From Glaciihabitans tibetensis (lineage in GTDB: Bacteria > Actinomycetota > Actinomycetes > Actinomycetales > Microbacteriaceae), in NCBI RefSeq assembly GCF_003003265.1, contig NZ_PVTL01000001.1, positions 496,001 to 560,000 of the forward strand: DNA of 64,000 nt, written 5' to 3'. Both the position numbers and the translations under genes were made by a program. Below, piece by piece: positions 1-7,591 of the stretch (within the stretch, counting starts at the first letter, position 1; each line of letters starts with the position of its first letter). Below the pieces are notes generated by a model. It searched no databases. It saw only the letters and a list, made by a program, of their open reading frames with translations, and had not been told where the DNA came from.

Positions 1-380
1 GTGAGATCGCGGCCCTGTCTGCGAAGACCGCAGACGAGCTGTATGTGGCCGCGAAAGAGCTGCAGGCGCCGTATGACCTTGTCGCGGAGATCGCGCGAAC
101 AGGCAAGCTCCCCGTTGTTTTGTTCACCGCCGGCGGCGTAGCGACGCCCGCCGACGCGGCCCTGATGATGCAGCTCGGAGCCGACGGAGTCTTCGTCGGA
201 TCTGGTATCTTCAAGTCCGGAAATCCCGTCCAGCGTGCGGCGGCAATCGTGAAGGCGACCACGTTCTTCGACGATGCCGACGTCATCGCTCAGGCGTCGC
301 GCGGTCTTGGTGAAGCGATGGTGGGCATCAACGTGTCCGACCTCGCCGCACCGCACCGCTTGGCCGAGCGTGGCTGGTAG
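1..380 (+). CDS. pdxS: Pyridoxal 5'-phosphate synthase subunit PdxS, C-terminal part (5' end outside window)
   Basis: The lyase subunit of the DXP-independent vitamin B6 pathway builds pyridoxal phosphate from ribose 5-phosphate, glyceraldehyde 3-phosphate and ammonia supplied by PdxT. The reading frame is open from base 3, so about 125 C-terminal residues of a protein usually near 295-300 residues are visible. The stretch [15 protein letters not shown] is the strongly conserved phosphate-binding turn late in the TIM barrel, and the tail ending in RLAERGW is typical of the family. The stop codon lies inside the start of pdxT, so the two subunits are translationally coupled. The catalytic lysines lie upstream of the window and cannot be checked. 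Confidence 0.97.
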   Translation, partial: EIAALSAKTADELYVAAKELQAPYDLVAEIARTGKLPVVLFTAGGVATPADAALMMQLGADGVFVGSGIFKSGNPVQRAAAIVKATTFFDDADVIAQASRGLGEAMVGINVSDLAAPHRLAERGW

Positions 381-969
381 TTCCCCAACTGTCGGTGTTC
401 TCGCGCTCCAGGGTGACTTTCGCGAGCACCTCGCTGTGCTCACCAACTTGGGCGCGAACGCCGTGACGGTGCGGCGCCCGGAAGAGTTGGCACGGGTGTC
501 CGGGCTTATCATCCCGGGCGGTGAATCCACCGTGATGGACAAACTAAGCCGCCTCTTCGGCCTCGCCGAACCGCTCCGCGCTGCGATCGATGCTGGGCTT
601 CCCGTGTACGGAACGTGCGCGGGGCTGATCATGCTGGCTGACCGAGTGCACGATTCGATCGACGGCCAACAGACCATTGGCGGGATGGACATCACGGTGC
701 GCCGCAACGCGTTCGGCACTCAGCTGGACTCCTTTGAAACCGACCTGCACGTGCCCGAGCTTGGCGAGCCCGCCGTGCACGCGGTATTCATCCGCGCTCC
801 CGTGGTTGAGGAGATCGGGAGTGGCGTGCGTGCGCTTGCATCCCTTGAGGATGGACGGATCGTCGCCGTCGAGCAGGGCAACCTGCTCGGCACCTCCTTT
901 CACCCGGAAGTGACCAACGACTACCGGTTCCACAGCTACTTCCTCGAAAAGGTGCGCGCCTCGGCCTGA
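370..969 (+). CDS. pdxT: Pyridoxal 5'-phosphate synthase glutaminase subunit PdxT
   Basis: Class I glutamine amidotransferase that releases ammonia from glutamine and channels it to PdxS. I use the GTG at 370, which overlaps the pdxS stop by 11 bases and gives 199 residues, the family's usual length; an in-frame ATG at 274 would add 32 residues that match nothing in PdxT. Visible motifs are [10 protein letters not shown] near the N-terminus, the oxyanion segment [10 protein letters not shown] at residues 50-59, the nucleophile Cys83 in YGTCAGL, and His178/Glu180 in SFHPEVTND, completing the Cys-His-Glu triad. No clear Shine-Dalgarno sequence precedes the GTG, in keeping with coupled translation. 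Confidence 0.97.
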   Translation: MAGSSPTVGVLALQGDFREHLAVLTNLGANAVTVRRPEELARVSGLIIPGGESTVMDKLSRLFGLAEPLRAAIDAGLPVYGTCAGLIMLADRVHDSIDGQQTIGGMDITVRRNAFGTQLDSFETDLHVPELGEPAVHAVFIRAPVVEEIGSGVRALASLEDGRIVAVEQGNLLGTSFHPEVTNDYRFHSYFLEKVRASA

Positions 970-1031
970 CTGTGGCGGGGAAAGTTGGAGTGTCCGGACG
1001 GTTGCGGCGTAGCATCCGCTCTGCCGCTGGA

Positions 1032-1037
1032 TAGGAT
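1032..1037 (+). promoter_or_regulatory. Candidate -10 hexamer TAGGAT for a leaderless yebC transcript
   Basis: TAGGAT fits the actinobacterial TANNNT -10 consensus and ends 7 bases before the ATG of yebC. No Shine-Dalgarno sequence lies between. Transcription from it would begin at or next to the ATG. No clear -35 is seen, so this is inference from spacing and recurrence of the pattern elsewhere in the window. Confidence 0.4.
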
Positions 1038-1044
1038 GTTCCTT

Positions 1045-1803
1045 ATGTCAGGCCACTCCAAATGGGCAACCACTAAGCACCAAAAAGCAGTCAAAGACTC
1101 GCGCCGTGCCAAGTCGTTCGCCAAACTCATCAAGAACATCGAAGTCGCAGCCAAGATCGGCGGTGCTGACCTCTCGGGTAACCCGACCCTGGTTGACGCC
1201 ATCCAGAAGGCAAAGAAGACCTCCGTACCGAACGAGAACATTGATCGCGCGGTCAAGCGCGGATCTGGTCAGCTCGGCGAAGTCGTCGACTACAAGACGA
1301 TCATGTATGAGGGCTACGCCGCCGGTGGCATCGCGCTGCTGATCGAATGTCTCACGGACAACCACAACCGCGCTGCCGCGGATGTACGCACGATCATGAG
1401 CCGCAACGGCGGCACCATGGGAGATCCCGGCAGCGTTGCGTACAACTTCAGCCGCAAGGGCGTCGTCTCGGTCATGAAAACTGACACGCTCACCGAAGAT
1501 GACGTGCTCGCTGCCGTGCTCGATGCCGGAGCCGAGGAGGTCAACGACCGCGGACAGGGCTTCGAGATCATCACCGAGCCGCATGACATGCTCGCGACGC
1601 GCACGGCGCTTCAGGATGCCGGGATCGACTACGACTCGGCTGACGTCGAGTTCGTTCCCGGTCTGACGATCGCCGTCGACCTGGAGACTGCCCAGAAGGT
1701 CTTCCGTCTGATCGACGCGCTCGAGGACAACGACGACGTGCAGAACGTCTACGGCAACTTCGAGATCCCTGCCGACGTCCAGGCCGCACTGGACGAAGAG
1801 TAG
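1045..1803 (+). CDS. yebC: YebC/PmpR/TACO1 family protein
   Basis: Member of the YebC/TACO1 family, described both as a DNA-binding regulator and, in mitochondria and more recently bacteria, as a factor aiding ribosomes at difficult sequences such as polyproline. The 252-residue product starts with the hallmark [13 protein letters not shown], followed by the basic helical segment and the conserved NENIDRAV and YEGY motifs. The ATG at 1045 places SGHSKW at the N-terminus as in the family; an ATG at 1036 would add three residues and one at 985 twenty. The gene sits directly before ruvCAB, as in many bacteria. A TAGGAT hexamer just upstream suggests a leaderless message. Confidence 0.96.
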   Translation: MSGHSKWATTKHQKAVKDSRRAKSFAKLIKNIEVAAKIGGADLSGNPTLVDAIQKAKKTSVPNENIDRAVKRGSGQLGEVVDYKTIMYEGYAAGGIALLIECLTDNHNRAAADVRTIMSRNGGTMGDPGSVAYNFSRKGVVSVMKTDTLTEDDVLAAVLDAGAEEVNDRGQGFEIITEPHDMLATRTALQDAGIDYDSADVEFVPGLTIAVDLETAQKVFRLIDALEDNDDVQNVYGNFEIPADVQAALDEE

Positions 1804-1806
1804 GGC

Positions 1807-2463
1807 GTGTCTCTCCGGGTGCTGGGGATTGACCCCGGCCTCACCCGGTGCGGCGTTGGCGTGGTCGACGTGGAACCGTCCCGCTCGGCGAGACTGGTAC
1901 ACGTCAGTGTCATCCGCACGCCCACCGACATGCCGCTTGAGCAGCGTCTGCTCGCCATTGGTGAGGGGATCGCAGCACTGCTGGACGAATTCGCCCCGGC
2001 CGCCGTGGCCCTTGAGCGCGTATTCGCCCAGCACAATGTGCGCACCGTGATGGGCACGGCGCAGGCGAGTGGCGTCGCGATGTACACCGCCTCGAGTCGC
2101 GGACTCGCTGTCGGCCTGCACACCCCGAGTGAAGTGAAGGCTTCGGTCACGGGCTATGGCGCGGCGGATAAGAAGCAGGTGGCGACCATGGTGGCCAGGG
2201 TGCTCGGGCTCGACTCGCCCCCGACGCCCGCCGATGCCTCTGACGCGCTCGCACTGGCGCTCTGCCATGCCTGGCGCTCGGGTGGAACGCTGCGCGGCGG
2301 TAACGGCACTGTCGGACGAAGTGTCAGCGCACTCGGCGGCGCTGCTGCGGCCAGTAGCGGCGGATCGGCGGGTGCAAGCACGGCCGGCTCTCGACTGACG
2401 CCCGCTCAGGAGGCGTGGCGGGCGGCTGAGAAGTCGGTAGTCGCTCGTAGGCTGGGAACATGA
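1807..2463 (+). CDS. ruvC: Crossover junction endodeoxyribonuclease RuvC
   Basis: Dimeric resolvase that nicks Holliday junctions symmetrically, acting with RuvAB in recombinational repair. It begins with GTG at 1807, three bases after yebC, giving LGIDPGLTRCGVGVV. The acidic active site is visible as Asp9, Glu70 in ALERVF, and Asp143/Asp146 in DASDAL. The nuclease fold ends near residue 160, but the protein is 218 residues, against about 170-190 in most relatives. The extra tail of roughly 50 residues is rich in Gly, Ser and Ala and ends in a short charged helix, EAWRAAEKS. The stop overlaps the ruvA start (ATGA). Confidence 0.97.
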   Translation: MSLRVLGIDPGLTRCGVGVVDVEPSRSARLVHVSVIRTPTDMPLEQRLLAIGEGIAALLDEFAPAAVALERVFAQHNVRTVMGTAQASGVAMYTASSRGLAVGLHTPSEVKASVTGYGAADKKQVATMVARVLGLDSPPTPADASDALALALCHAWRSGGTLRGGNGTVGRSVSALGGAAAASSGGSAGASTAGSRLTPAQEAWRAAEKSVVARRLGT

Positions 2464-3110
2464 TCTCTTCTGTGCGTGGCACCGTTCTGTCCGTCGCCGG
2501 ACACCTGGCAGTCGTTGAGGTCGGCGGAGTGGGTCTGGCGATCCAGGTGACCCCGCAGCACGCGCTCGGGTTGCGGGTGGGCGCAGAGGCGACTCTCCGC
2601 ACGTCGCTGATCGTCCGGGAAGACGACCTCAGCCTGTTCGGGTTCGTCGACGCCGACGAACTCGCCGTGTTCGATGCCCTGCGGGGGGTCACGGGCGTCG
2701 GTCCGAAGTCGGCCATGGGAGTGCTTGCGGCCATGGAGCCGGCGCAGATAGCTCAGGCGGTGGCCCTCGAAGATGACTCCGCGTTTCGCAAGGTCAGCGG
2801 AATTGGACCGAAGACCGCGAAACTCATCGTGCTTTCGCTCGCCGGCAAGCTCTTCGTCACTGCGCGAACCGCGCGGCCCGCTCCTGTCGCGAAGACCACG
2901 AGTGTGGCCGACAACGTGCTCATCGCGCTGGTCGGTCTGGGGTGGAACGAGCGCGTCGCGGCGCAAGCCGTCGATGACGCTGTGGCGGTCGCTTCAGCGG
3001 CGGATCGTGCGGCCGTTCCCGCGCTGCTGCGCCTTGCGCTCACCCAGCTCGGGCCCGCACTGCAGACGAACTCCCGTGCCGAAGCCGACTCGGCAGCGAG
3101 CACCGTATGA
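2460..3110 (+). CDS. ruvA: Holliday junction branch migration protein RuvA
   Basis: Tetrameric junction-binding protein that loads the RuvB motors. The 216-residue sequence has the N-terminal OB-fold beginning [12 protein letters not shown], then two helix-hairpin-helix motifs, [13 protein letters not shown] and [12 protein letters not shown], that contact DNA. A flexible linker ([15 protein letters not shown]) leads to the C-terminal three-helix domain [20 protein letters not shown] that contacts RuvB. The start ATG overlaps the ruvC stop by four bases and the stop overlaps the ruvB start in the same way, so ruvC, ruvA and ruvB form one coupled unit. Confidence 0.98.
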   Translation: MISSVRGTVLSVAGHLAVVEVGGVGLAIQVTPQHALGLRVGAEATLRTSLIVREDDLSLFGFVDADELAVFDALRGVTGVGPKSAMGVLAAMEPAQIAQAVALEDDSAFRKVSGIGPKTAKLIVLSLAGKLFVTARTARPAPVAKTTSVADNVLIALVGLGWNERVAAQAVDDAVAVASAADRAAVPALLRLALTQLGPALQTNSRAEADSAASTV

Positions 3111-4144
3111 GCCCGGACGCGCTCGACCCGCTGTTGCGGCCCGTTCCCGAGTCCGAGGCCGAACTTGCGTTTGAAGGCGCGCTGCGCCCGCAGTCGCTCT
3201 CTGAATTTGTCGGGCAGAGAAAGGTGCGCGGGCAACTCGAGCTGCTTCTGAAAGCCGCCGCGCTGCAAAACCGTACCCCCGACCACATCCTGCTGGCTGG
3301 GCCTCCCGGGCTGGGCAAGACCACTCTCGCGATGATCGTCGCGCACGAGAGTGGACGCCCCCTGCGGATGTCGAGCGGTCCCGCGATTCAGCACGCGGGC
3401 GACCTCGCGGCGTTGCTGTCTTCTCTCACCCCTGGCGAGATTTTGTTCATCGATGAAATTCACCGCATGGCGCGCTCGGCCGAGGAAATGCTCTATCTCG
3501 CGATGGAGGACTTTCGGATCGACATCATGGTGGGTAAGGGTGCCGGAGCCACGTCCATTCCGCTCGAGCTCGCCCCGTTCACCCTCGTGGGCGCCACCAC
3601 ACGATCGGGTCTGCTTCCTAACCCCCTGCGGGACCGATTCGGATTCACCGCGCACCTCGAGTTCTACGACAACGCCGAGCTTGAGCAGGTCTTGCGCCGC
3701 GCGGCGCAGCTTCTTGAGCTCCCCATCGACGGCCGGGCTCTGGCCGAGATCGCCGGCCGCTGCCGGGGCACCCCGCGCATCGCAAACCGCCTGCTTCGCC
3801 GGGTGCGGGACTACGCATTGGTGCACGGGTCCGATGCGGGGCTGACGGCGGTGCATGCTGCGCTGGAGTTGTATGACGTTGATCCGCTTGGGTTGGACCG
3901 TCTCGACCGCGCGGTTATGGAGATCCTGCTCACTCGCTTCGACGGTGGGCCCGTCGGGCTGAACACCCTCGCTGTGTCGGTCGGAGAAGAATCCGAAACC
4001 GTCGAGTCCGTGGTGGAGCCGTTCCTGGTGCGAATTGGGTTGATCACCCGCACTCCGCGTGGTCGCGTGGCGACCCGTGAGGCCTGGCAGCACTTCGGCC
4101 TCACCCCGCGAAGTCAGGAAGGGCTCTTTGGCAATGATCTATAA
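3107..4144 (+). CDS. ruvB: Holliday junction branch migration DNA helicase RuvB
   Basis: Hexameric AAA+ ATPase that drives branch migration with RuvA. The 345-residue protein shows the RuvB start pattern [16 protein letters not shown], Walker [12 protein letters not shown] at about residues 65-75, Walker B with DEIHR at 116-120, sensor 1 GATTRSGLL, the arginine-rich [10 protein letters not shown] segment, sensor 2 [10 protein letters not shown], and the C-terminal winged-helix end RTPRGR. Length and motif order are normal. It closes the ruvCAB unit; a 70-base gap with a candidate promoter follows before yajC. Confidence 0.98.
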   Translation: MSPDALDPLLRPVPESEAELAFEGALRPQSLSEFVGQRKVRGQLELLLKAAALQNRTPDHILLAGPPGLGKTTLAMIVAHESGRPLRMSSGPAIQHAGDLAALLSSLTPGEILFIDEIHRMARSAEEMLYLAMEDFRIDIMVGKGAGATSIPLELAPFTLVGATTRSGLLPNPLRDRFGFTAHLEFYDNAELEQVLRRAAQLLELPIDGRALAEIAGRCRGTPRIANRLLRRVRDYALVHGSDAGLTAVHAALELYDVDPLGLDRLDRAVMEILLTRFDGGPVGLNTLAVSVGEESETVESVVEPFLVRIGLITRTPRGRVATREAWQHFGLTPRSQEGLFGNDL

Positions 4145-4173
4145 TTCACCATGGTGCGCCCAGACCGCCTGAT

Positions 4174-4179
4174 TAAACT
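4174..4179 (+). promoter_or_regulatory. Candidate -10 hexamer TAAACT upstream of yajC
   Basis: In the 70-base gap between ruvB and yajC, TAAACT matches TANNNT and lies 35 bases before the yajC ATG, leaving room for a short leader holding the GGAAGG ribosome-binding site at 4203-4208. No convincing -35 element is seen. Transcripts may also read through from ruvB. Confidence 0.35.
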
Positions 4180-4214
4180 GGGCCCGCCCAACACATCCCC
4201 TCGGAAGGCCTCTT

Positions 4215-4658
4215 ATGGACCAGCTATTTAACATTGCCCTACTCGCGGTACTCGCCGTACTCGTGTTCTTCATGTTCCGGAACAACAGGAAGCGAAAGGC
4301 AGACGCCGAGGCACTCAAGGCGCAGATTGTTCCCGGCGTTGAAGTGATGACGAACTTCGGTCTTTTTGGCACCCTGCTGTCGATCGACGAAGCGTCCAAC
4401 GTGGCTGAGATCGAGACGTCGCCCGGAAACGTCGTTCGCGTGCACCGCCAGACCGTTGCAAAGGTTGTTACCCCTACTGACGCCGTCGCCGGAGACGCTC
4501 CCCGCTCAGTTGAGGAAGCCATCGAGCGCGCCAACCGCGAAGAAGCGGAACGTTCGCAGGCGCCGAGTCTCGAGAAGCAGGACGACGTCGCCCCCGAGTT
4601 CGGCGAGCGTATCGACCCGAGCCAGCCGGGCACCCCGTCCAAGAAGGTCGACGAGTAA
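4215..4658 (+). CDS. yajC: Preprotein translocase subunit YajC
   Basis: Small inner-membrane partner of SecDF in the Sec translocase holo-complex. The 147-residue protein has one N-terminal membrane helix, about residues 3-21, followed by the basic cluster RNNRKRK, then the conserved soluble YajC core around IVPGVEVMTNFGLFGTL and VEIET-like strands. The C-terminus is acidic and low in complexity and somewhat longer than the E. coli protein, as usual in actinobacteria. GGAAGG lies about six bases before the ATG. Next to secD and secF, as in most bacteria. Confidence 0.95.
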   Translation: MDQLFNIALLAVLAVLVFFMFRNNRKRKADAEALKAQIVPGVEVMTNFGLFGTLLSIDEASNVAEIETSPGNVVRVHRQTVAKVVTPTDAVAGDAPRSVEEAIERANREEAERSQAPSLEKQDDVAPEFGERIDPSQPGTPSKKVDE

Positions 4659-4755
4659 CCACTACCCTTGGGTGCGGCCCGCCACAAAGCGGACCGCTAT
4701 TTCGTGTGCCGGAAACTTCCGTGCGCGCACATTTCTTAGAAAGCTGAGTTCGCAG

Positions 4756-6492
4756 GTGGCAAAATCGACTCCGGTCAGAAAGGCCTGGCGTTCGCTGTCC
4801 TGGCTTTTGGTCATCACTTTGGGGCTGACGGCGCTGCTTGGCGCCGGGGTTCTGTGGGGGACCGCATCATGGGCACCGAAGCTGGCGCTCGACCTTGAGG
4901 GTGGCACGCAGATAATCCTGGCCCCGCAACTCGAGGGCGAGCAGGAGGTCACCGCCGATCAGCTCAGCCAGGCAGTGTCGATCATCCGGCAGCGCATCGA
5001 TGCGAGCGGTGTCTCTGAGGCTGAAATCACCACGCAGGGCAGCGGTAGCGGGCAGAAGATCGTTGTTTCTATCCCGGGTGTGCCGGACGACGAGACCCTC
5101 TCGCGGATCGAGGCGTCCGCGAAGCTCGAGTTCCGTCCGGTCCTCGTCAGCGAGGCGGCGGCCACGTCTGCTGTCGGAGAAGACGGAACCGAGACGGCCA
5201 CTCCGACGCCGGAGCCAACGCCGTCGGTCGCGCTGAACGATGTGCCGACCACCAGCCCGACCAGCGCCAGCGACCTCGCCTATGTGACGGACGCGCTGGC
5301 CGACCAGTACACGAACTTCGACTGCGCCAGCGAAGTTGCCGAGACCACAAACGTGGCTCCGGCCGACGAGCCGCTCGTCACCTGTGACGATCTTGGCCAG
5401 TTCAAGTACATTCTCGGCCCGGTCGAAGTCTCGGGCGACACCATCAGCGACGCCACAAATTCTCTCGTCACCACGAGTGCGGGCGTCAGCACAGGTGAAT
5501 GGGGGGTGAACATTGTCTTCGATGACGAGGGCACCGAACAGTTCGCCGAGGTCACCGAGCGGCTGTTCAACCTGCAAGGATCGCAGAACCAGTTCGCGAT
5601 CGTCCTCGACGGCCGCGTGATCTCCGCGCCGACCACGAACGCGGTCATCAGCAATGGCGAGCCTCAGATCTCCGGTAACTTCACGCAGGAGACATCGAAG
5701 ACCCTCGCTGACCAGTTGAAGTACGGCGCGCTGCCGATCTCCTTCACCACGGAGAGCACTGAAGTGATCTCGTCGACCCTGGGAGATTCGCAGCTCCGCA
5801 GCGGGCTCATCGCTGGAATCATCGGCCTGATCCTGGTGCTCATCTACTCGCTCTTCCAGTACCGCCTGCTTGGCCTCGTCACGATGGCGTCCCTGGTCGT
5901 GGCGGGTGTGCTGACCTACCTCGTCATCGCCATCATGTCCTGGCGCTACGGGTATCGACTCTCCCTGGCCGGTGTGGCCGGTTTGATTGTCGCGATTGGT
6001 TTCACCGCCGACTCGTTCATCGTCTATTTCGAGCGAATTCGCGACGAGCTTCGCGACGGCCGCAATCTGGTTTCGTCGGTCGAGGCGGGCTGGAAGCGTG
6101 CACTGCGCACAATCTATGCCGCGAAGGCCGTCAACCTCCTGTCCGCGATCGTTCTGTATATTCTCGCGATCGGCAACGTCCGTGGATTCGCACTGACGCT
6201 GGGACTGACCACAATCATCGACGTCATTATCGTCGTCCTGTTCACTCACCCGATGCTGCAACTCATGGCACAGACGCGGTTCTTCTCGAGCGGGCACAAG
6301 CTCTCCGGACTCGACCCTGACGCCCTCGGGGCGGTATATCGCGGGCGTGCCCAGTTCCGTTCACCGGCGATCACCAAAACCACGCCGGGCGCGACCAGGG
6401 AAGCCGCTCGTCGCCAGACGATCGCCGAACGCAAGGCCGGAGCCCTCACCGGGGCGGCTCGGGATACACACGTTGATGGGAAGGACTCCTGA
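4756..6492 (+). CDS. secD: Protein translocase subunit SecD
   Basis: RND-family membrane protein that, with SecF, uses the proton gradient to pull translocated proteins off SecYEG on the outer face. I use the GTG at 4756 (578 residues), which places a single membrane helix at about residues 13-36, right before the conserved LGLDLxGG-type motif, here LALDLEGGTQIIL. A large extracytoplasmic P1 domain follows, then five membrane helices from about residue 348, including FTADSFIVYFERIRDEL. P1 contains a Thr/Pro/Ser/Ala-rich insertion around residues 135-175 (TATPTPEPTPS) not expected in the folded domain. The stop overlaps secF by one base (TGATG). The start is less certain than the rest. Confidence 0.96.
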   Translation: MAKSTPVRKAWRSLSWLLVITLGLTALLGAGVLWGTASWAPKLALDLEGGTQIILAPQLEGEQEVTADQLSQAVSIIRQRIDASGVSEAEITTQGSGSGQKIVVSIPGVPDDETLSRIEASAKLEFRPVLVSEAAATSAVGEDGTETATPTPEPTPSVALNDVPTTSPTSASDLAYVTDALADQYTNFDCASEVAETTNVAPADEPLVTCDDLGQFKYILGPVEVSGDTISDATNSLVTTSAGVSTGEWGVNIVFDDEGTEQFAEVTERLFNLQGSQNQFAIVLDGRVISAPTTNAVISNGEPQISGNFTQETSKTLADQLKYGALPISFTTESTEVISSTLGDSQLRSGLIAGIIGLILVLIYSLFQYRLLGLVTMASLVVAGVLTYLVIAIMSWRYGYRLSLAGVAGLIVAIGFTADSFIVYFERIRDELRDGRNLVSSVEAGWKRALRTIYAAKAVNLLSAIVLYILAIGNVRGFALTLGLTTIIDVIIVVLFTHPMLQLMAQTRFFSSGHKLSGLDPDALGAVYRGRAQFRSPAITKTTPGATREAARRQTIAERKAGALTGAARDTHVDGKDS

Positions 6493-7508
6493 TGGGCTTC
6501 GCCAAATTCGGCAATGACCTTTACACGGGGGAGCGCTCGATCGACTTCGTCGGTCGCCGCAAGATCTGGTACGGCATTGCGCTGCTGCTCTTGCTCGCTT
6601 CCATCCTTATTCCCATCGCGCGCGGCGGTTTTGTTCTCGGTATCGAGTTCCGAGGGGGATCGCAGTTTCAGGTCGACAACATTGCCGGCGTAAGCGACGA
6701 CCCGATCGCCGCGCAGGACCTCGCGACCGACACGGTGAACGCCACCGTCGAAGACGCGTCCCCGCGGGTCACGGTCGTGGGTGGCGACGGCATTCGGGTG
6801 CAGACCTCGACCCTTAGCCCGGCGGAGGCGAACGAGGTCCGTGACGCGCTCATCGAGGCTTACGACGTGCCCGCAGCCGAGGTCAACGTTTCGACGATCG
6901 GTCCCTCGTGGGGCGCCGACATCACGGAGTCCGCGATCAGGGCACTGGTGGTGTTCCTCGTCCTCGCGGCCATCGTTATGGCGCTGTACTTCCGCACCTG
7001 GAAGATGTCGGTCGCCGCGATCGTGTCACTCGTGCACGACCTCGTGATCACCGCTGGCGTCTACGGCATTCTCGGCATTGAGGTCACCCCCTCCGCCGTG
7101 ATCGGTATCCTCACCATCCTCGGGTACTCCCTGTACGACACCGTCGTGGTGTTCGACAAAATCAGGGAGAACACCGATGAGGTCGGGCCAGACTCGAAGC
7201 GCACGTTCCCGGAGGCGGTCAACCTCGCGGTGAACCAGACCCTGGTGCGTTCCATCAACACCTCCGTTGTGGCGGCGCTGCCCGTCGGTGCCATCCTCTT
7301 TATCGGGGCGAACGCGCTTGGTGCCAGCACGCTGTTGGACATCGCGCTGTCCTTGTTCATCGGAATTCTGGTTGCGACCTACTCGACGATCTTCATTGCG
7401 GCACCGCTCTACTCCCAGATGAGGGAGAACGAGATTCCCCGAAGCCAGAAGAATCCGAAGTCCGACGCGATCGACCGCACGCCTGTTCGTTCCGGATCGG
7501 TGCGATAG
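6492..7508 (+). CDS. secF: Protein translocase subunit SecF
   Basis: Partner of SecD in the Sec accessory complex. The 338-residue protein has the N-terminal helix followed by the hallmark GIEFRGGSQFQV, a periplasmic P4-type domain, and C-terminal membrane helices with SAVIGILTILGYSLYDTVVVFDKIREN, the signature of SecF transmembrane segments 4-5. The start ATG overlaps the secD stop by one base. A short basic tail (RSQKNPKSDAIDR) follows the last helix. A hairpin region separates it from rel. Confidence 0.98.
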   Translation: MGFAKFGNDLYTGERSIDFVGRRKIWYGIALLLLLASILIPIARGGFVLGIEFRGGSQFQVDNIAGVSDDPIAAQDLATDTVNATVEDASPRVTVVGGDGIRVQTSTLSPAEANEVRDALIEAYDVPAAEVNVSTIGPSWGADITESAIRALVVFLVLAAIVMALYFRTWKMSVAAIVSLVHDLVITAGVYGILGIEVTPSAVIGILTILGYSLYDTVVVFDKIRENTDEVGPDSKRTFPEAVNLAVNQTLVRSINTSVVAALPVGAILFIGANALGASTLLDIALSLFIGILVATYSTIFIAAPLYSQMRENEIPRSQKNPKSDAIDRTPVRSGSVR

Positions 7509-7524
7509 CGGGATGGCATCCGCT

Positions 7525-7559
7525 GGCGGCGTAGTGCGCGGGGCCGGCTCTACGCCGCC
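7525..7559 (+). terminator. Inverted repeat after secF, possible terminator
   Basis: GGCGGCGTAG at 7525-7534 is a perfect inverted copy of CTACGCCGCC at 7550-7559, giving a 10-bp GC-rich stem with a 15-base loop. It is followed by TCTCGCTT rather than a clean T tract, so termination would be partial. It lies just after secF and before the presumed rel promoter. Confidence 0.45.
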
Positions 7560-7566
7560 TCTCGCT

Positions 7567-7572
7567 TAGACT
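7567..7572 (+). promoter_or_regulatory. Candidate -10 hexamer TAGACT for rel
   Basis: TAGACT fits TANNNT and lies 19 bases before the rel ATG, so the transcript would have a very short leader containing the purine-rich ribosome-binding site GAGGTGGAG at 7581-7589. The hexamer lies in the loop of a small hairpin formed by TCTCGC (7560-7565) and GCGAGA (7577-7582). No -35 was identified. Confidence 0.35.
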
Positions 7573-7591
7573 TGACGCGAGAGGTGGAGAC

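Noticed and set aside
4867-6297. Long - strand open frame opposite secD
   Set aside because: High-GC codon use in secD leaves the antisense frame open; it is Arg/Asp/Val-rich with no family match, and secD is unmistakable.
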